From positions 2,546,519 through 2,610,518 of the forward strand of contig BCJU01000003.1 of the NCBI GenBank assembly GCA_001600355.1: 64,000 bases of DNA, given 5' to 3'. The position numbers and the translations under genes were made by a program. A model generated the notes under the pieces. The model saw only the letters and a list, made by a program, of their open reading frames with translations, searched no databases and was not told where the DNA came from. Positions 42,748 to 52,600 of this stretch are shown in pieces. Source of the DNA: Meira nashicola (taxonomy: Eukaryota > Basidiomycota > Exobasidiomycetes > Exobasidiales > Brachybasidiaceae). Every line of letters begins with the position of its first letter. Positions within the stretch are counted from its first letter, which is position 1.

Positions 42748-43837
42748 ATGTAAGTGTTAAAGATGGTAAACAGTTAAAGTTATGAAGAATGTCCGCTGAC
42801 ACAAAGCAATCTCCCTACAATCTAATAATTTCAAACTGATCCCCTCCACACCATCACTTAGGAAAATCTGTACGTAAACCTCACAGCATAGATGGATTGG
42901 ATGACCTCTAAGGCGACGATGATTGCTTACTTAGCATTTCTCTTTTCTTGCGGACACAGATGCTATACTGATTTACGCAAATCCTCCAGGTGCGCCTGCA
43001 GTTCCATTGGTGGCAGCTTGGGATTTGGATAGCTTTGGTTGGTTACAAAGAGGAACGGTGCAAGATGTGATGGCATTTATGAGCAAAGTGAGTGAACGAG
43101 TGGATCATAGGGCATCCTATTTGTGGGAGTTTCGGGTGAATGCTTAGACGTGGTGTTGTACACTGCATGCATTCAGCTCAATTCTGGCCATCAGCCCTGA
43201 AGTTTTGAATCATATTGACTGAACCTTCCCGCATGCTTTCTCCCTGACAGACTGTCGCAGAAAGAACAGCACCAACACAACGTCAATCCGTACAAGAGAA
43301 TAGCTATGTTGCACATGTTCATTCAAGACCTGCTTCTGATGGTATTTGTGGTGTATTGGTTTCAGATAGCGAATATCCTGGAAGAGTTGCATTCTCACTT
43401 TTACAAAAGACATTGGATGAATTTGTGATGAAATGTCCAAGATCAAATTATGATACCAAGGTGAACGCAATCACGACCGGAAGCGCTCAACCGCCCGCAA
43501 AAGGTGTAGGAGTATTGCCTCCTGCTTCTTTCCCACAAGCACAAGATTATTTGACTAGATATCAAGATCCGAGACAAGCGGATAGTATTATGCGTGTACA
43601 ACAAGAATTGGATGAGACAAAGATTGTTTTGGTAAGTTGAGGAAAAATAAGTGAAAGGATGAGAGAATGATCATTAACCTTTCTACCCTGTTTCAACAGC
43701 ATAAAACTATTGACTCTGTTCTAAAACGTGGAGAGGATTTGGATAAATTGGTTGAAAAGAGTGGTTCACTAAGTCAACAAAGCAAGATGTTCTACAAAAC
43801 AGCCAAGAAGCAAAACTCTTGTTGCGTAATTGCTTAA
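42748..43837 (+). CDS. YKT6: YKT6 R-SNARE, five coding exons with split start codon and 8-nt microexon
   Basis: Ykt6 is a prenylated longin R-SNARE acting in Golgi, vacuolar and autophagic fusion. Coding exons are AT at 42748-42749, an 8-nt microexon 42862-42869 (GAAAATCT), 42960-43087, 43251-43631 and 43700-43837. Together they give 218 residues. The start codon is AT|G across intron 1. The microexon supplies G-AAA-ATC-T, so the protein opens [16 protein letters not shown], the expected longin start. Downstream come [41 protein letters not shown], the SNARE motif ([11 protein letters not shown]...[15 protein letters not shown]) with its zero-layer Arg, and the C-terminus NSCCVIA. That end is a CaaX box with a second Cys for acylation. 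An insertion of about 20 residues lies before the SNARE motif. Donors are GTAAGT, GTACGT, GTGAGT and GTAAGT. Confidence 0.9.
42862..42869 (+). other. YKT6: YKT6 8-nt microexon
   Basis: GAAAATCT is flanked by the acceptor CACTTAG and the donor GTACGT. It completes the start codon (AT+G), encodes Lys-Ile, and gives the first base of the Tyr codon finished by exon 3. No other splice choice found here joins an ATG to exon 3 in frame. Confidence 0.85.
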
Positions 43838-44654
43838 AAAAGCATTTGTCATTAGTTTTTTCTCGTTTTGCATTCCATATCATTTATTCACGTCCTATCT
43901 TTCATTTATTGCTCAACCTTTCGCTATTCATCATAGAGGGTTTTTTGGTCTTTTCCTAATTATATAATGATCGGTTTGTGTTAATGGTCTTGTTTATATA
44001 AGCTTTAGATATTCTTGTGATAAGCGTGTTACTGTTCTATGAACAATGCCTGTCACTTTCACTGCAAGATTTTGACATTTTCATTGAGGGATGTGCATTT
44101 TCTATTCATAGTATTAAATTTATATGCATTGCTCTCAATAATCAGACGCGTCGGTGCCATGAGTATTGATACACGTGATATGCCTATCATAATCTTGTGC
44201 TCACGGTCGGTCTTCTGGGAGCTTTAAAATCAATTCGCAATTTTGAGATTGCTACTATATCAGATGTGCGGTCATCAAGGCTTGATAATTTGATGAGTCT
44301 TGAGAAAAGATAGTGTTTCTGTCCATCGGATCTTGTTCCTTCCCTACCAATTATACTAAATCTCTTTCATCGCAGTATTAACAAAATGTAGCTAAAAATG
44401 CGAATATCTAGAACGTATGATGACCTAAGATTGGTTTATTTGATATTGTCTATCCTATTGTCTTCTATTTTCACCACTTCTATCCGAATTTTAAATGTTC
44501 TAACGTTATTTTCATGTTGTTACTATTTTAATTGAGAAATAAAAAATAAAATGTACTTTGGCAAATAATATATTTATTCGATAACATAATCAAAGACCAA
44601 ATCACTTATTTATTTCGATTACTTAGCATGTATATAGGAAGCAAAAGGCCAGAA

Positions 44655-44704
44655 ATATCACCAGAAGGTGTAGGTGTACCTATAATACAGGTACGTGGTG
44701 ATAT
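44655..44704. repeat. Nested inverted repeat
   Basis: The outer arms ATATCACC (44655-44662) and GGTGATAT (44697-44704) match over 8 bp. The inner arms GTACCT (44676-44681) and AGGTAC (44689-44694) match over 6 bp around a 7-nt loop. The layout could form a cruciform or bind a dimeric protein; function is unknown. Confidence 0.6.
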
Positions 44705-44860
44705 ATAATAATTGTAGGATAAGGAGCAAAAATGTTGTTGGCCAAGTGTACTCAACAATGAGCCGGCCAAAATCTAGTATGCACGAGTGAATGCACGCAC
44801 GCACACACAATTAAGAAGAAAATCAAAGGCTAATATTCTTATCTACACATTAGGCCAGGC

Positions 44861-44932
44861 ACTGTGCGAGTGGGGAGTTTTTTTACTAAAAAACTCGCGT
44901 GCACCGGCGCTACACCGCGCAGTGTAGGAATT
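44861..44932. repeat. Hairpin-forming inverted repeat upstream of CPA2
   Basis: The perfect 9-bp arms GAGTTTTTT and AAAAAACTC (44875-44896, loop TACT) sit inside a larger imperfect repeat of CACTGTGCG and CGCGCAGTG. It lies about 350 bp before the CPA2 start. It resembles an intrinsic terminator in form, but such signals are not used by Pol II. Confidence 0.55.
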
Positions 44933-45283
44933 GGGGAAAACCAAGAGAGAAGATTTTTTATCGCGTATGTCGGATAAGATACATTGATAGATTAAGCCTA
45001 GTCATGGATTAAAACTTTTTTTTTACTCAGGCAGGATAAGACTCATACAAAAGTCGCAGCGCTAATTTTTTTCTTTCTTTCACTCATTGTATTCCACCCG
45101 ATTCTTCTCGTACATATCTTCCTGCCTTCTTCTTCGCTCTCCTCATCAAAATTTGACAATCCCGTCTCACCCTTGGTGATTGGATACGTTCACAATAACC
45201 TCGAAAGGGGAAGAGAGTATTGTTCCTGATCCCTGCATACCACTTCAATTAACTCTTGCTTCTCTTCTCGCCATTTATTGACG

Positions 45284-48200
45284 ATGTATCGTCGATCTTT
45301 TGGTCATGTTGCATCGCAAGCATGTCGATCGCATAGCACTTTCACGGGTGCTGTAAATGCTCGTGCAACATTGCGTTCTACTCAAACATTGACAACATTC
45401 AAAGCTTCTTCATCTGCTTTCCATACTTCAACTGCAAAATTTAATCCAACATCCACAAAACCAACTCATGCACAATTATCGGAAGAATTCAGTCCTGTAT
45501 CCACAGGATTACAAAAGTGGACAAGTTATTTGCCAAAAGTGGAAAGAGCAAATGTGAAAAAAGTACTTTTGGTCGGTTCGGGAGGTTTGAGTATCGGACA
45601 AGCAGGAGAATTCGATTACAGTGGTTCACAAGCAATCAAAGCACTCAAAGAATCCGGAATTGAAACAATCTTGATCAACCCAAATATTGCAACCATTCAA
45701 ACAAGTCACTCTCACGCAGATCAAATTTACTTCCTACCTATTTCACCCGATTACGTTGCCTATGTTTTGGAAAAAGAACGTCCTGATGGTGTTTTGCTCA
45801 CATTCGGTGGTCAAAGTGCTTTGAACGTCGGTGTTAAATTGGACGAAATGGGTATCTTTGATCGTTTGGGTGTAAAAGTTCTCGGTTCTCAAGTTGATGT
45901 TTTACGTATGTGCGAAGATCGTGATTTGTTCGTTCAAGCTTTGGATCAGATTAACATTCCCGTCGCCAAGTCAGAGGCTGTCTCCTCCGTTCCATCAGCA
46001 TTGAAAGCCGCCGAAAAGATTGGATATCCAGTCATCGTTCGTGCAGCCTATGCTTTGGGTGGTTTAGGTTCCGGATTTGCTGACAATGAAGATGAATTGC
46101 GCGATTTGAGTGCCAGATCACTATCTTTGAGTCCTCAAATTCTTGTCGAAAAAAGCTTGAAAGGATGGAAGGAAAGCGAATATGAAGTTTTGCGTGATCA
46201 AGAAGATAATGCAATCATTTGCTGTAATATGGAAAACTTTGACCCTCTCGGTATTCATACAGGAGATTCAATCGTTGTCGCTCCAAGTCAAACATTGTCA
46301 GATGACAATTACCATATGTTAAGAACAGCTGCTCTCAAAGTAATTCGTCATTTGGGTATTGTGGGTGAATGCAACATTCAATACGCTTTGGATCCCAACA
46401 GTCGTGATTATCGTGTCATTGAAGTCAACCCTCGTCTAAGTCGTTCAAGTGCTTTGGCTTCCAAGGCAACAGGATATCCTTTAGCTTACACTGCTGCTAA
46501 ATTGGCATTGGGACACACTCTTCCCGAGCTACCGAATGCAGTTACAAAGACCACCACCGCTTGCTTCGAACCTTCTTTGGATTACATCGTCACAAAGATT
46601 CCAAAGTGGGATTTGTCCAAATTCCAACACGTGAACAGAGAAGTTGGCTCTAGTATGAAGTCCGTCGGTGAAGTCATGGCAATCGGTAGAACTTTCGAAG
46701 AATCTTTGCAAAAAGCCATTCGTCAAATTGCACCCAACTTTGACGGATTTGATGCTTATGTTAAGCCAGAAGATCTTGACCACGCCCTTTCCGTTCCTAC
46801 TGATACAAGATTGTTTGCAATCGCACATGCAATGCTCAACGAAGGATATGATGTGGAAAAGTTGCACAGTCTAACAAAGATTGACAGATTCTTCTTGTAC
46901 AAATTAGACAACATTGTTCAAATCCGTAAACAATTGATTGAAATCGGATCACCTGAAAAGGTCGACAAGGAAACTATGCTTCTGGCCAAACAACGTGGAT
47001 TCTCTGACCGTCAAATCGCACAATTTACAAGATCCACAGAAGATGTCGTTCGGGCTCACCGTAAATCTTTGGGTGTCACACCTTTCGTCAAGCGTATCGA
47101 TACAGTTGCCGCTGAATACCCTGCCCAAACAAATTACTTGTTCACCACATACAATGCTACCACACACGATGTCGAATTTGATGACAATGGAACGATGGTT
47201 TTGGGATCAGGTGTTTACCGTATCGGATCTTCAGTTGAATTCGATTGGTGTGCTGTTACTTGTGCCCGTAGAATTCGTTCTATGGACAAAAAGACAATCA
47301 TGATCAACTATAACCCCGAAACAGTTTCTACCGATTTCGATGAAGCTGATCGTTTGTACTTTGAAGAATTAGGATTCGAACGTGTTATGGACATTTATGA
47401 TTTGGAAGGTGCACAAGGTGTAGTCGTTTCCGTTGGAGGACAGTTGCCTCAAAATATCGCATTGCGCTTGAAAGAGACTGGAGGTGTTAACGTTTTGGGT
47501 ACTGATCCAAAGATGATTGATTCAGCAGAAGATCGTCACAAATTCTCCAGCATTTTGGACAAGGTTGGTGTTGATCAACCTGAATGGATTGAAGCAAAGA
47601 GCGTCGACGTTGCCAAAGATTTCGCTACCAAGGTGGGATACCCAGTCCTCGTTCGTCCAAGTTATGTTTTGTCCGGTGCAGCAATGAACGTGATTTGGGA
47701 CGAAAGTACTTTGGAACACAATTTGACCGCAGCTGCTGAAGTGAACAGTGATTACCCAGTCGTTTTGACCAAATTCATTGCAAATGCACAAGAGATTGAT
47801 GTTGATGCCGTCGCACACAAGGGTGAATTGATCGTTCATGCTGTTTCAGAGCATGTTGAGAATGCAGGTGTTCACTCTGGTGATGCAACATTGGTTTTAC
47901 CACCTTTCTCCTTACAAGAAAATGATTTGGATCGTTTGAAGGTAATTGCACAAAAAGTTGCCAAAGCATTCGAGATCAGTGGACCTTTTAACATGCAAAT
48001 TATCCGCAAACCAGCTGAAGAAGGAGAAGGAGAAGCAGCACTCAAGGTGATCGAATGTAATTTGCGTGCAAGTAGAAGTTTCCCTTTCGTCAGTAAAGTT
48101 TTGGGAGAAAACTTTATCGATATTGCTACATGTGCTATTATGGACAAAGATGTTCCAGCACCAATGGATTTGATGAAAGAAAAACGTGATTATGTTGCTA

Positions 48201-48808
48201 TCAAAGTACCACAATTCTCATGGACTCGTTTGGCAGGGGCAGATCCATTCTTGGGTGTAGAGATGGCAAGTACAGGAGAAATTGCTGCTTTTGGTAAAGA
48301 CATTAAAGAAGCATATTGGGCAAGTGTTGCTTCTCAAACAGGATGGCGTGTGCCTGAAGCAAACAAAGGTGTTCTTTTAGGAGGAAATATTGATATTCCT
48401 GAATTAGGACAAGTTGCTAAAAAGTTGAGCGATTTAGGATTTAAGCTTTATTGCTCAAATGCCGAAGTAGAAGCATTTTTGAACGAGCTACCACACGTTA
48501 AAGCACAACGAATTTGGTTCCCATTGAAGGATAAACGTAAATTGAGAGAAGTATTTGACGAATACGAAATTCAATTTGTCGTTAACCTTACCAAACAACG
48601 TGCTAAGGATATCGTTGATGAAAATTACGTCGCTCGTCGTAATGCTGTCGATTTCGGACTTCCTTTAGTGACCGAACCTAGATGTGCTCTATTATTTGCT
48701 GAAACATTAGAGTACAAGATGCCACAAGGATGTTTGAGACCGTATGAAGAAGGAAAGATTCCTTCTGAAGTGCACTCATGGAAAGAATGGGTACCTCATT
48801 CAGCATAA
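45284..48808 (+). CDS. CPA2: Arginine-specific carbamoyl-phosphate synthase, large subunit (mitochondrial)
   Basis: The enzyme uses ammonia from its glutaminase partner (Cpa1), bicarbonate and two ATP to make carbamoyl phosphate for citrulline and arginine. The product has 1,174 residues; start is the ATG at 45284, the frame upstream beginning only at a TTG. The first ~60 residues (MYRRSFGHVASQACRSHSTF...) are basic/Ser-rich, a mitochondrial presequence. Two homologous synthetase halves follow. The first opens KVLLVGSGGLSIGQAGEFDYSG's motif region and has the ATP-grasp VIRAAYALGGLGSGF and NPRLSRSSALASKATGYP. The second has TIMINYNPETVSTDFDEADRLYF-type sequence, VLVRPSYVLSGAAMNV and CNLRASRSFPFVSK. 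A C-terminal MGS-like domain starts near GFKLYCSNAEVEAFL. No aspartate transcarbamylase follows, so this is the arginine-pathway form rather than CAD/URA2. Intronless. Confidence 0.96.
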   Translation: MYRRSFGHVASQACRSHSTFTGAVNARATLRSTQTLTTFKASSSAFHTSTAKFNPTSTKPTHAQLSEEFSPVSTGLQKWTSYLPKVERANVKKVLLVGSGGLSIGQAGEFDYSGSQAIKALKESGIETILINPNIATIQTSHSHADQIYFLPISPDYVAYVLEKERPDGVLLTFGGQSALNVGVKLDEMGIFDRLGVKVLGSQVDVLRMCEDRDLFVQALDQINIPVAKSEAVSSVPSALKAAEKIGYPVIVRAAYALGGLGSGFADNEDELRDLSARSLSLSPQILVEKSLKGWKESEYEVLRDQEDNAIICCNMENFDPLGIHTGDSIVVAPSQTLSDDNYHMLRTAALKVIRHLGIVGECNIQYALDPNSRDYRVIEVNPRLSRSSALASKATGYPLAYTAAKLALGHTLPELPNAVTKTTTACFEPSLDYIVTKIPKWDLSKFQHVNREVGSSMKSVGEVMAIGRTFEESLQKAIRQIAPNFDGFDAYVKPEDLDHALSVPTDTRLFAIAHAMLNEGYDVEKLHSLTKIDRFFLYKLDNIVQIRKQLIEIGSPEKVDKETMLLAKQRGFSDRQIAQFTRSTEDVVRAHRKSLGVTPFVKRIDTVAAEYPAQTNYLFTTYNATTHDVEFDDNGTMVLGSGVYRIGSSVEFDWCAVTCARRIRSMDKKTIMINYNPETVSTDFDEADRLYFEELGFERVMDIYDLEGAQGVVVSVGGQLPQNIALRLKETGGVNVLGTDPKMIDSAEDRHKFSSILDKVGVDQPEWIEAKSVDVAKDFATKVGYPVLVRPSYVLSGAAMNVIWDESTLEHNLTAAAEVNSDYPVVLTKFIANAQEIDVDAVAHKGELIVHAVSEHVENAGVHSGDATLVLPPFSLQENDLDRLKVIAQKVAKAFEISGPFNMQIIRKPAEEGEGEAALKVIECNLRASRSFPFVSKVLGENFIDIATCAIMDKDVPAPMDLMKEKRDYVAIKVPQFSWTRLAGADPFLGVEMASTGEIAAFGKDIKEAYWASVASQTGWRVPEANKGVLLGGNIDIPELGQVAKKLSDLGFKLYCSNAEVEAFLNELPHVKAQRIWFPLKDKRKLREVFDEYEIQFVVNLTKQRAKDIVDENYVARRNAVDFGLPLVTEPRCALLFAETLEYKMPQGCLRPYEEGKIPSEVHSWKEWVPHSA

Positions 48809-49132
48809 ACAATCATTTTTTTCTACAAAAAAAAGTATCAATAGAATTCATTAATTCCTACTTTGTAATGCTCTATAGTCTAATCGTATCAGCATGTGTG
48901 GGTGAATTTTTCGTGGCTGCATTCATATGGTAAGAGCGTGTTGAACATCGTGTATTTTTTGGGCTTATATAATCGGGGCTTGCTTTAATTATCAAGCGTT
49001 GTGGTCTACAGGCCGGATAGGGATGATGCAAAAGACTACGTTTAGTTCCAATTTAAGCTTAATTAAGAACATGCATGCACACGACATTTGATTTTACACA
49101 ATTCACCACCATCATCTCGCAAAAGCACAAAT
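48809..49132. other. Intergenic region CPA2 / Cys-rich small gene
   Basis: About 320 bp of AT-rich DNA holds the CPA2 3' end and the promoter of the small gene. No other feature was recognised. Confidence 0.5.
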
Positions 49133-49368
49133 ATGGCCACTCAATACAATAGTCAACCTACAAGCCTTGTCAACACATGTATGGCAGTCAAATGTGATTC
49201 ATGCGGAAAGACTACTTGGAAGGGATGCGGTAGACATGCTGATCAGGTGAGTTATGTTTTGATATATCATAGAAGATGATGATCTGTGGACTTACTCTTT
49301 TCTTTACAAATTCATAGGTGATGGCCTCTGTCCCAAAAGAAGATCAATGTGCTTGCCCTCGATCCTGA
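49133..49368 (+). CDS. 54-residue Cys-rich protein with CxxCGKTTWxGCGxH motif, two exons
   Basis: This small gene has exon 1 at 49133-49246 and exon 2 at 49318-49368. The 71-nt intron has a GTGAGT donor and a TTCATAG acceptor, phase 0. The product begins MATQYNSQPTSLVNTCMAVK and continues CDSCGKTTWKGCGRHADQ, then exon 2 gives VMASVPKEDQCACPRS. The Cys/His pattern (CDSC, GCGRH, CACP) suggests one zinc or iron site. I recall short uncharacterised fungal and bacterial proteins with a similar CGKTTWxGCGxH...VPxxxxCxC layout; function is not known to me. Both halves of the motif lie in different exons and join in frame, which strongly supports the gene. Start is the first ATG in good context (ATATGG). 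Confidence 0.82.
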
Positions 49369-49627
49369 TTGTGAACACTTTACGTTAAGCTTTCAATTCT
49401 TCTTTGCGTGTAACATATGTAACAGAAATGGAAATTAGCAAGAGCATTAAAAAACAAACAATGAGTGAGGGGTTTTACAGAATAGGGTATTTACACAGCA
49501 TGGCACAATTTTGAGTGATATGGAAATATATAATCTCTCATCTAAGAGGATTGTTGGTAAAATACCAAAAGATTGGTACACATTCTTTTTTGATGTTGTT
49601 GTTAAATGACTTCTTATGAACTGCCGT

Positions 49628-52600
49628 TCACTTTTTCCTCCTCCACCATCCACGTTTCTTTTTCGTATTTTCCGCTTCATCATCTTTGCCGTCATTTCTA
49701 CCTGTCGGATAAATGATCTCGTTCGCATTAGAAAATGCTTGCTTTGATCGTATTCGGTTATCATAATCTGCACTTCTACGTCTGTATTGCTGTAGATCAG
49801 TAGATAATCTACGCAAATTTTCATATGCAGATGTTCCATATCCTCCACTGGGCGAAGCAGATGATGAGGCCGTATAATTAGCATCACTGGTATATGCATG
49901 TCTCTTTCCCGTTTGATCATCTTGTTGAAATTCCGTCTCTGCTTCTTCGTCCATAGAATGCAGCATTTGTTGATGTGATTGCTGTCTAGGTGGTTCATTT
50001 CCCCTTTGAGAATCTTGTGTTACACCGATGGAATGCAAAAACGAATCTTTTCCGATATAGCTCCATTGTGGCATTTCATTCTTTCCAGAATTACCTTTTC
50101 CCTCCGAAACAGTTGCTCGACGAAATCGTCCCGAATTAACAGATTCCGAACGTTGCATGGATGGTTGTTGGGGCACAGTAGGCGATGCAACATTACTGCG
50201 CGAACCACTTCTTCCAATCACAGGCGAAGTTTGTGCAACTGAGGGAGAGCCTTTCGGAACTGTGAAGATACTTGTCGTCCTATGCGCACCGCTCAAGCCA
50301 TCATGCGTAGCAACGGACATTGACTCAGGATTAGGCCCTGCTCTGTCAATATGATATCCCACTTGATCCTCTAAATCGCAACATAGATCGATGAAATCGT
50401 TCAACTTTTCCATCTTTGCTTCGGATTGATCTGATGAGTGTTGCTGATGATGCAGACCGCTAACCATTCCAGAAGACATAAGAGGTGACATAAGCCCTGT
50501 TGAATTGAAACTTGAATTGGTATTGTCCTGTGAATAATCTTCATAATCATCCGCTGAAGCTTCTCTGACGATGTACGATACGAGCATTGCCATAGCTTGA
50601 GTATGGTCCAATTTTAAACCAAGACGTGGAATTGACTCACGATGAAGAGTGTCCAAGCCATCAGTCCGTACCTTCAAGAGCTTTTGAAATCCGTGATCCT
50701 TTTCGTCTCCCAAAGGTTCAGCTTTTGATGATGTTTCGGCTTCTGTCGAAACGATTGTTATGAAGTCATCATATGCTGAAGCATGTTGCGCCAAGAAATC
50801 ATTCAATCTCGTTAGCCATGGTTCCTTATCCTTGTCGAAGCTTGCTCTCTTGTTTGCCAAAGCAAGAAATACTTTTGCCAATAACATCAAAGTTTTTGCA
50901 CTTTGTGGATCAGGCGCAGATCCCATTAGCCCGTACAAATTTGGCGAAGTGATGGCAGGACAAATGAGACGTAAAAATACAAAAGCACCTACCCCTTGAC
51001 CTCCCGATCCGGGCGACTGCCTGAAATGCGAATTGACAGTTTGACGAATGGAGGCAAGTGATCTTCGCAAATCAGGTGGACAATTGTGTCGGTTCGAGTA
51101 AATTGATTGCCAAAGATCTTCACTGAGTGCTTTTAGTGTGCTGACATTCGAATCAGCGTGATATGCCATTGACCCAGCCGATGTGGAAAGAGAAGGTGAG
51201 GCATGAATGTTTGATTCATTCGTTTCAATTCGAATTCGATCAGCGCATACCCTCCGAACAGTATCACCCACACATGCTTCTAGCCAATCAATGCAATAAC
51301 GCCGTTGATATTTATCGATAGCACGACTCAAGAGTGTGTTTCCTCTGAATAGCAAACTTTGTTCACCGGTAAAAGTAGAGCTTTCAGCATTGATCAAATC
51401 AGTCAATCTGTCCACAATCGTACCCCCACATGTAAACACATCGACTAAATAGGAAATCACCTTGTCTTCTTCGAGCTCCTTGCAAAGTCTTCTCATCAGG
51501 GCCACACAGCCAGGGCCGTTTAAGGTCTTATCGATATTAGCATAATTGTGCGAAGCCAAGATCGTCTCATCAAATAGATTTATCGAAATCTTCAATTCGC
51601 CCATCACTTCACGACCATACGATAAAGCATTTTCATCACGTTTGGACCAGGCCTCTTCTGTCTTGGGAGGAGACCAAATTGGAAACCAACCCTCAATCTT
51701 TTCGCCTCTACGCATCGTCTCAACAGGTAGATCGACAGTTCCCAGTTGAACATATCTGCCTGCACGCCAACTTTGCAAGATTTCGATGTACAGCATCTCG
51801 AGCTTCGGTAGATCTTGTAATGCAAATTTGTCAAACCATGCAATATTCGCAGTTCCGCTTTCCATCTTTGTCCGTGCGATCACCTCTCCGTTCATCCAAA
51901 CTTGACAAAAGCATGAACAAGGTAGTAATTGTGGTTGATTGTAGGCGGCATGATTGTTTTGCGAAGAACCATCAGATCCACGTCGTTCCATATCCGGTGC
52001 CAAATGTTGTAGAACGGCGGAATTGTCTAAAGCGCGTGCAAGTGCTGGATTGATAATCGGCCCAGATATTCCTTCTCCAACTTCTTCCGTACTTATACTG
52101 CTTCTGCTCTTTGAATCTTCAATACTTTCCTCTTGTTTATCTCCCGCCTCTATCGTTGTCGATCTGCCTAGAGCGCTATTGACAGATCGGATGGGTGAAT
52201 CGACTGAAGAACGTTTGAGGTGGCTTAGAGAATGATCAGCATTAGAAGCAATCTCGTGACCATGACTAGACGAATTGGCAATCGTTGTTGCCGTAATAGA
52301 AGAAGGCTCTTCAATCTCTGGAGGCGGAGGACTAGTCATTCCGCTCACCCTCCTACCACGTTCTTGCGTTGTTGTCCTTTCAGCAATAATTTTCACTTCG
52401 TGTATTGACATTTCAATATGTCGATATCCCCGATGAGTTTGTTTGCGATGCGGATCATTTTGCGGTCCAAAAATTTCCGGTCGTGCAAAGATACGTAAGA
52501 GACCGCGCCACATATACAGCTTTCTGCTATTAGGAAAACAAATGTAAATCGGATCGGGTTTGGCTTTTCCAGTGGAAGAAGTATTTGATTTACCAAACTT

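Larger units (their letters stand above)
43838..45283. other. Gene-free region between YKT6 and CPA2, with inverted repeats
   Basis: This 1.4-kb AT-rich stretch holds the YKT6 3' end and the CPA2 promoter. It contains two nested inverted repeats (44655-44704 and 44861-44932) and a CT-rich leader just before CPA2. No coding frame or tRNA was recognised. Confidence 0.5.

Noticed and set aside
44875..44896. Hairpin followed by T/A tract, resembling a bacterial terminator
   Set aside because: This is a eukaryotic Pol II region; intrinsic terminators do not apply. It is kept only as an inverted repeat.
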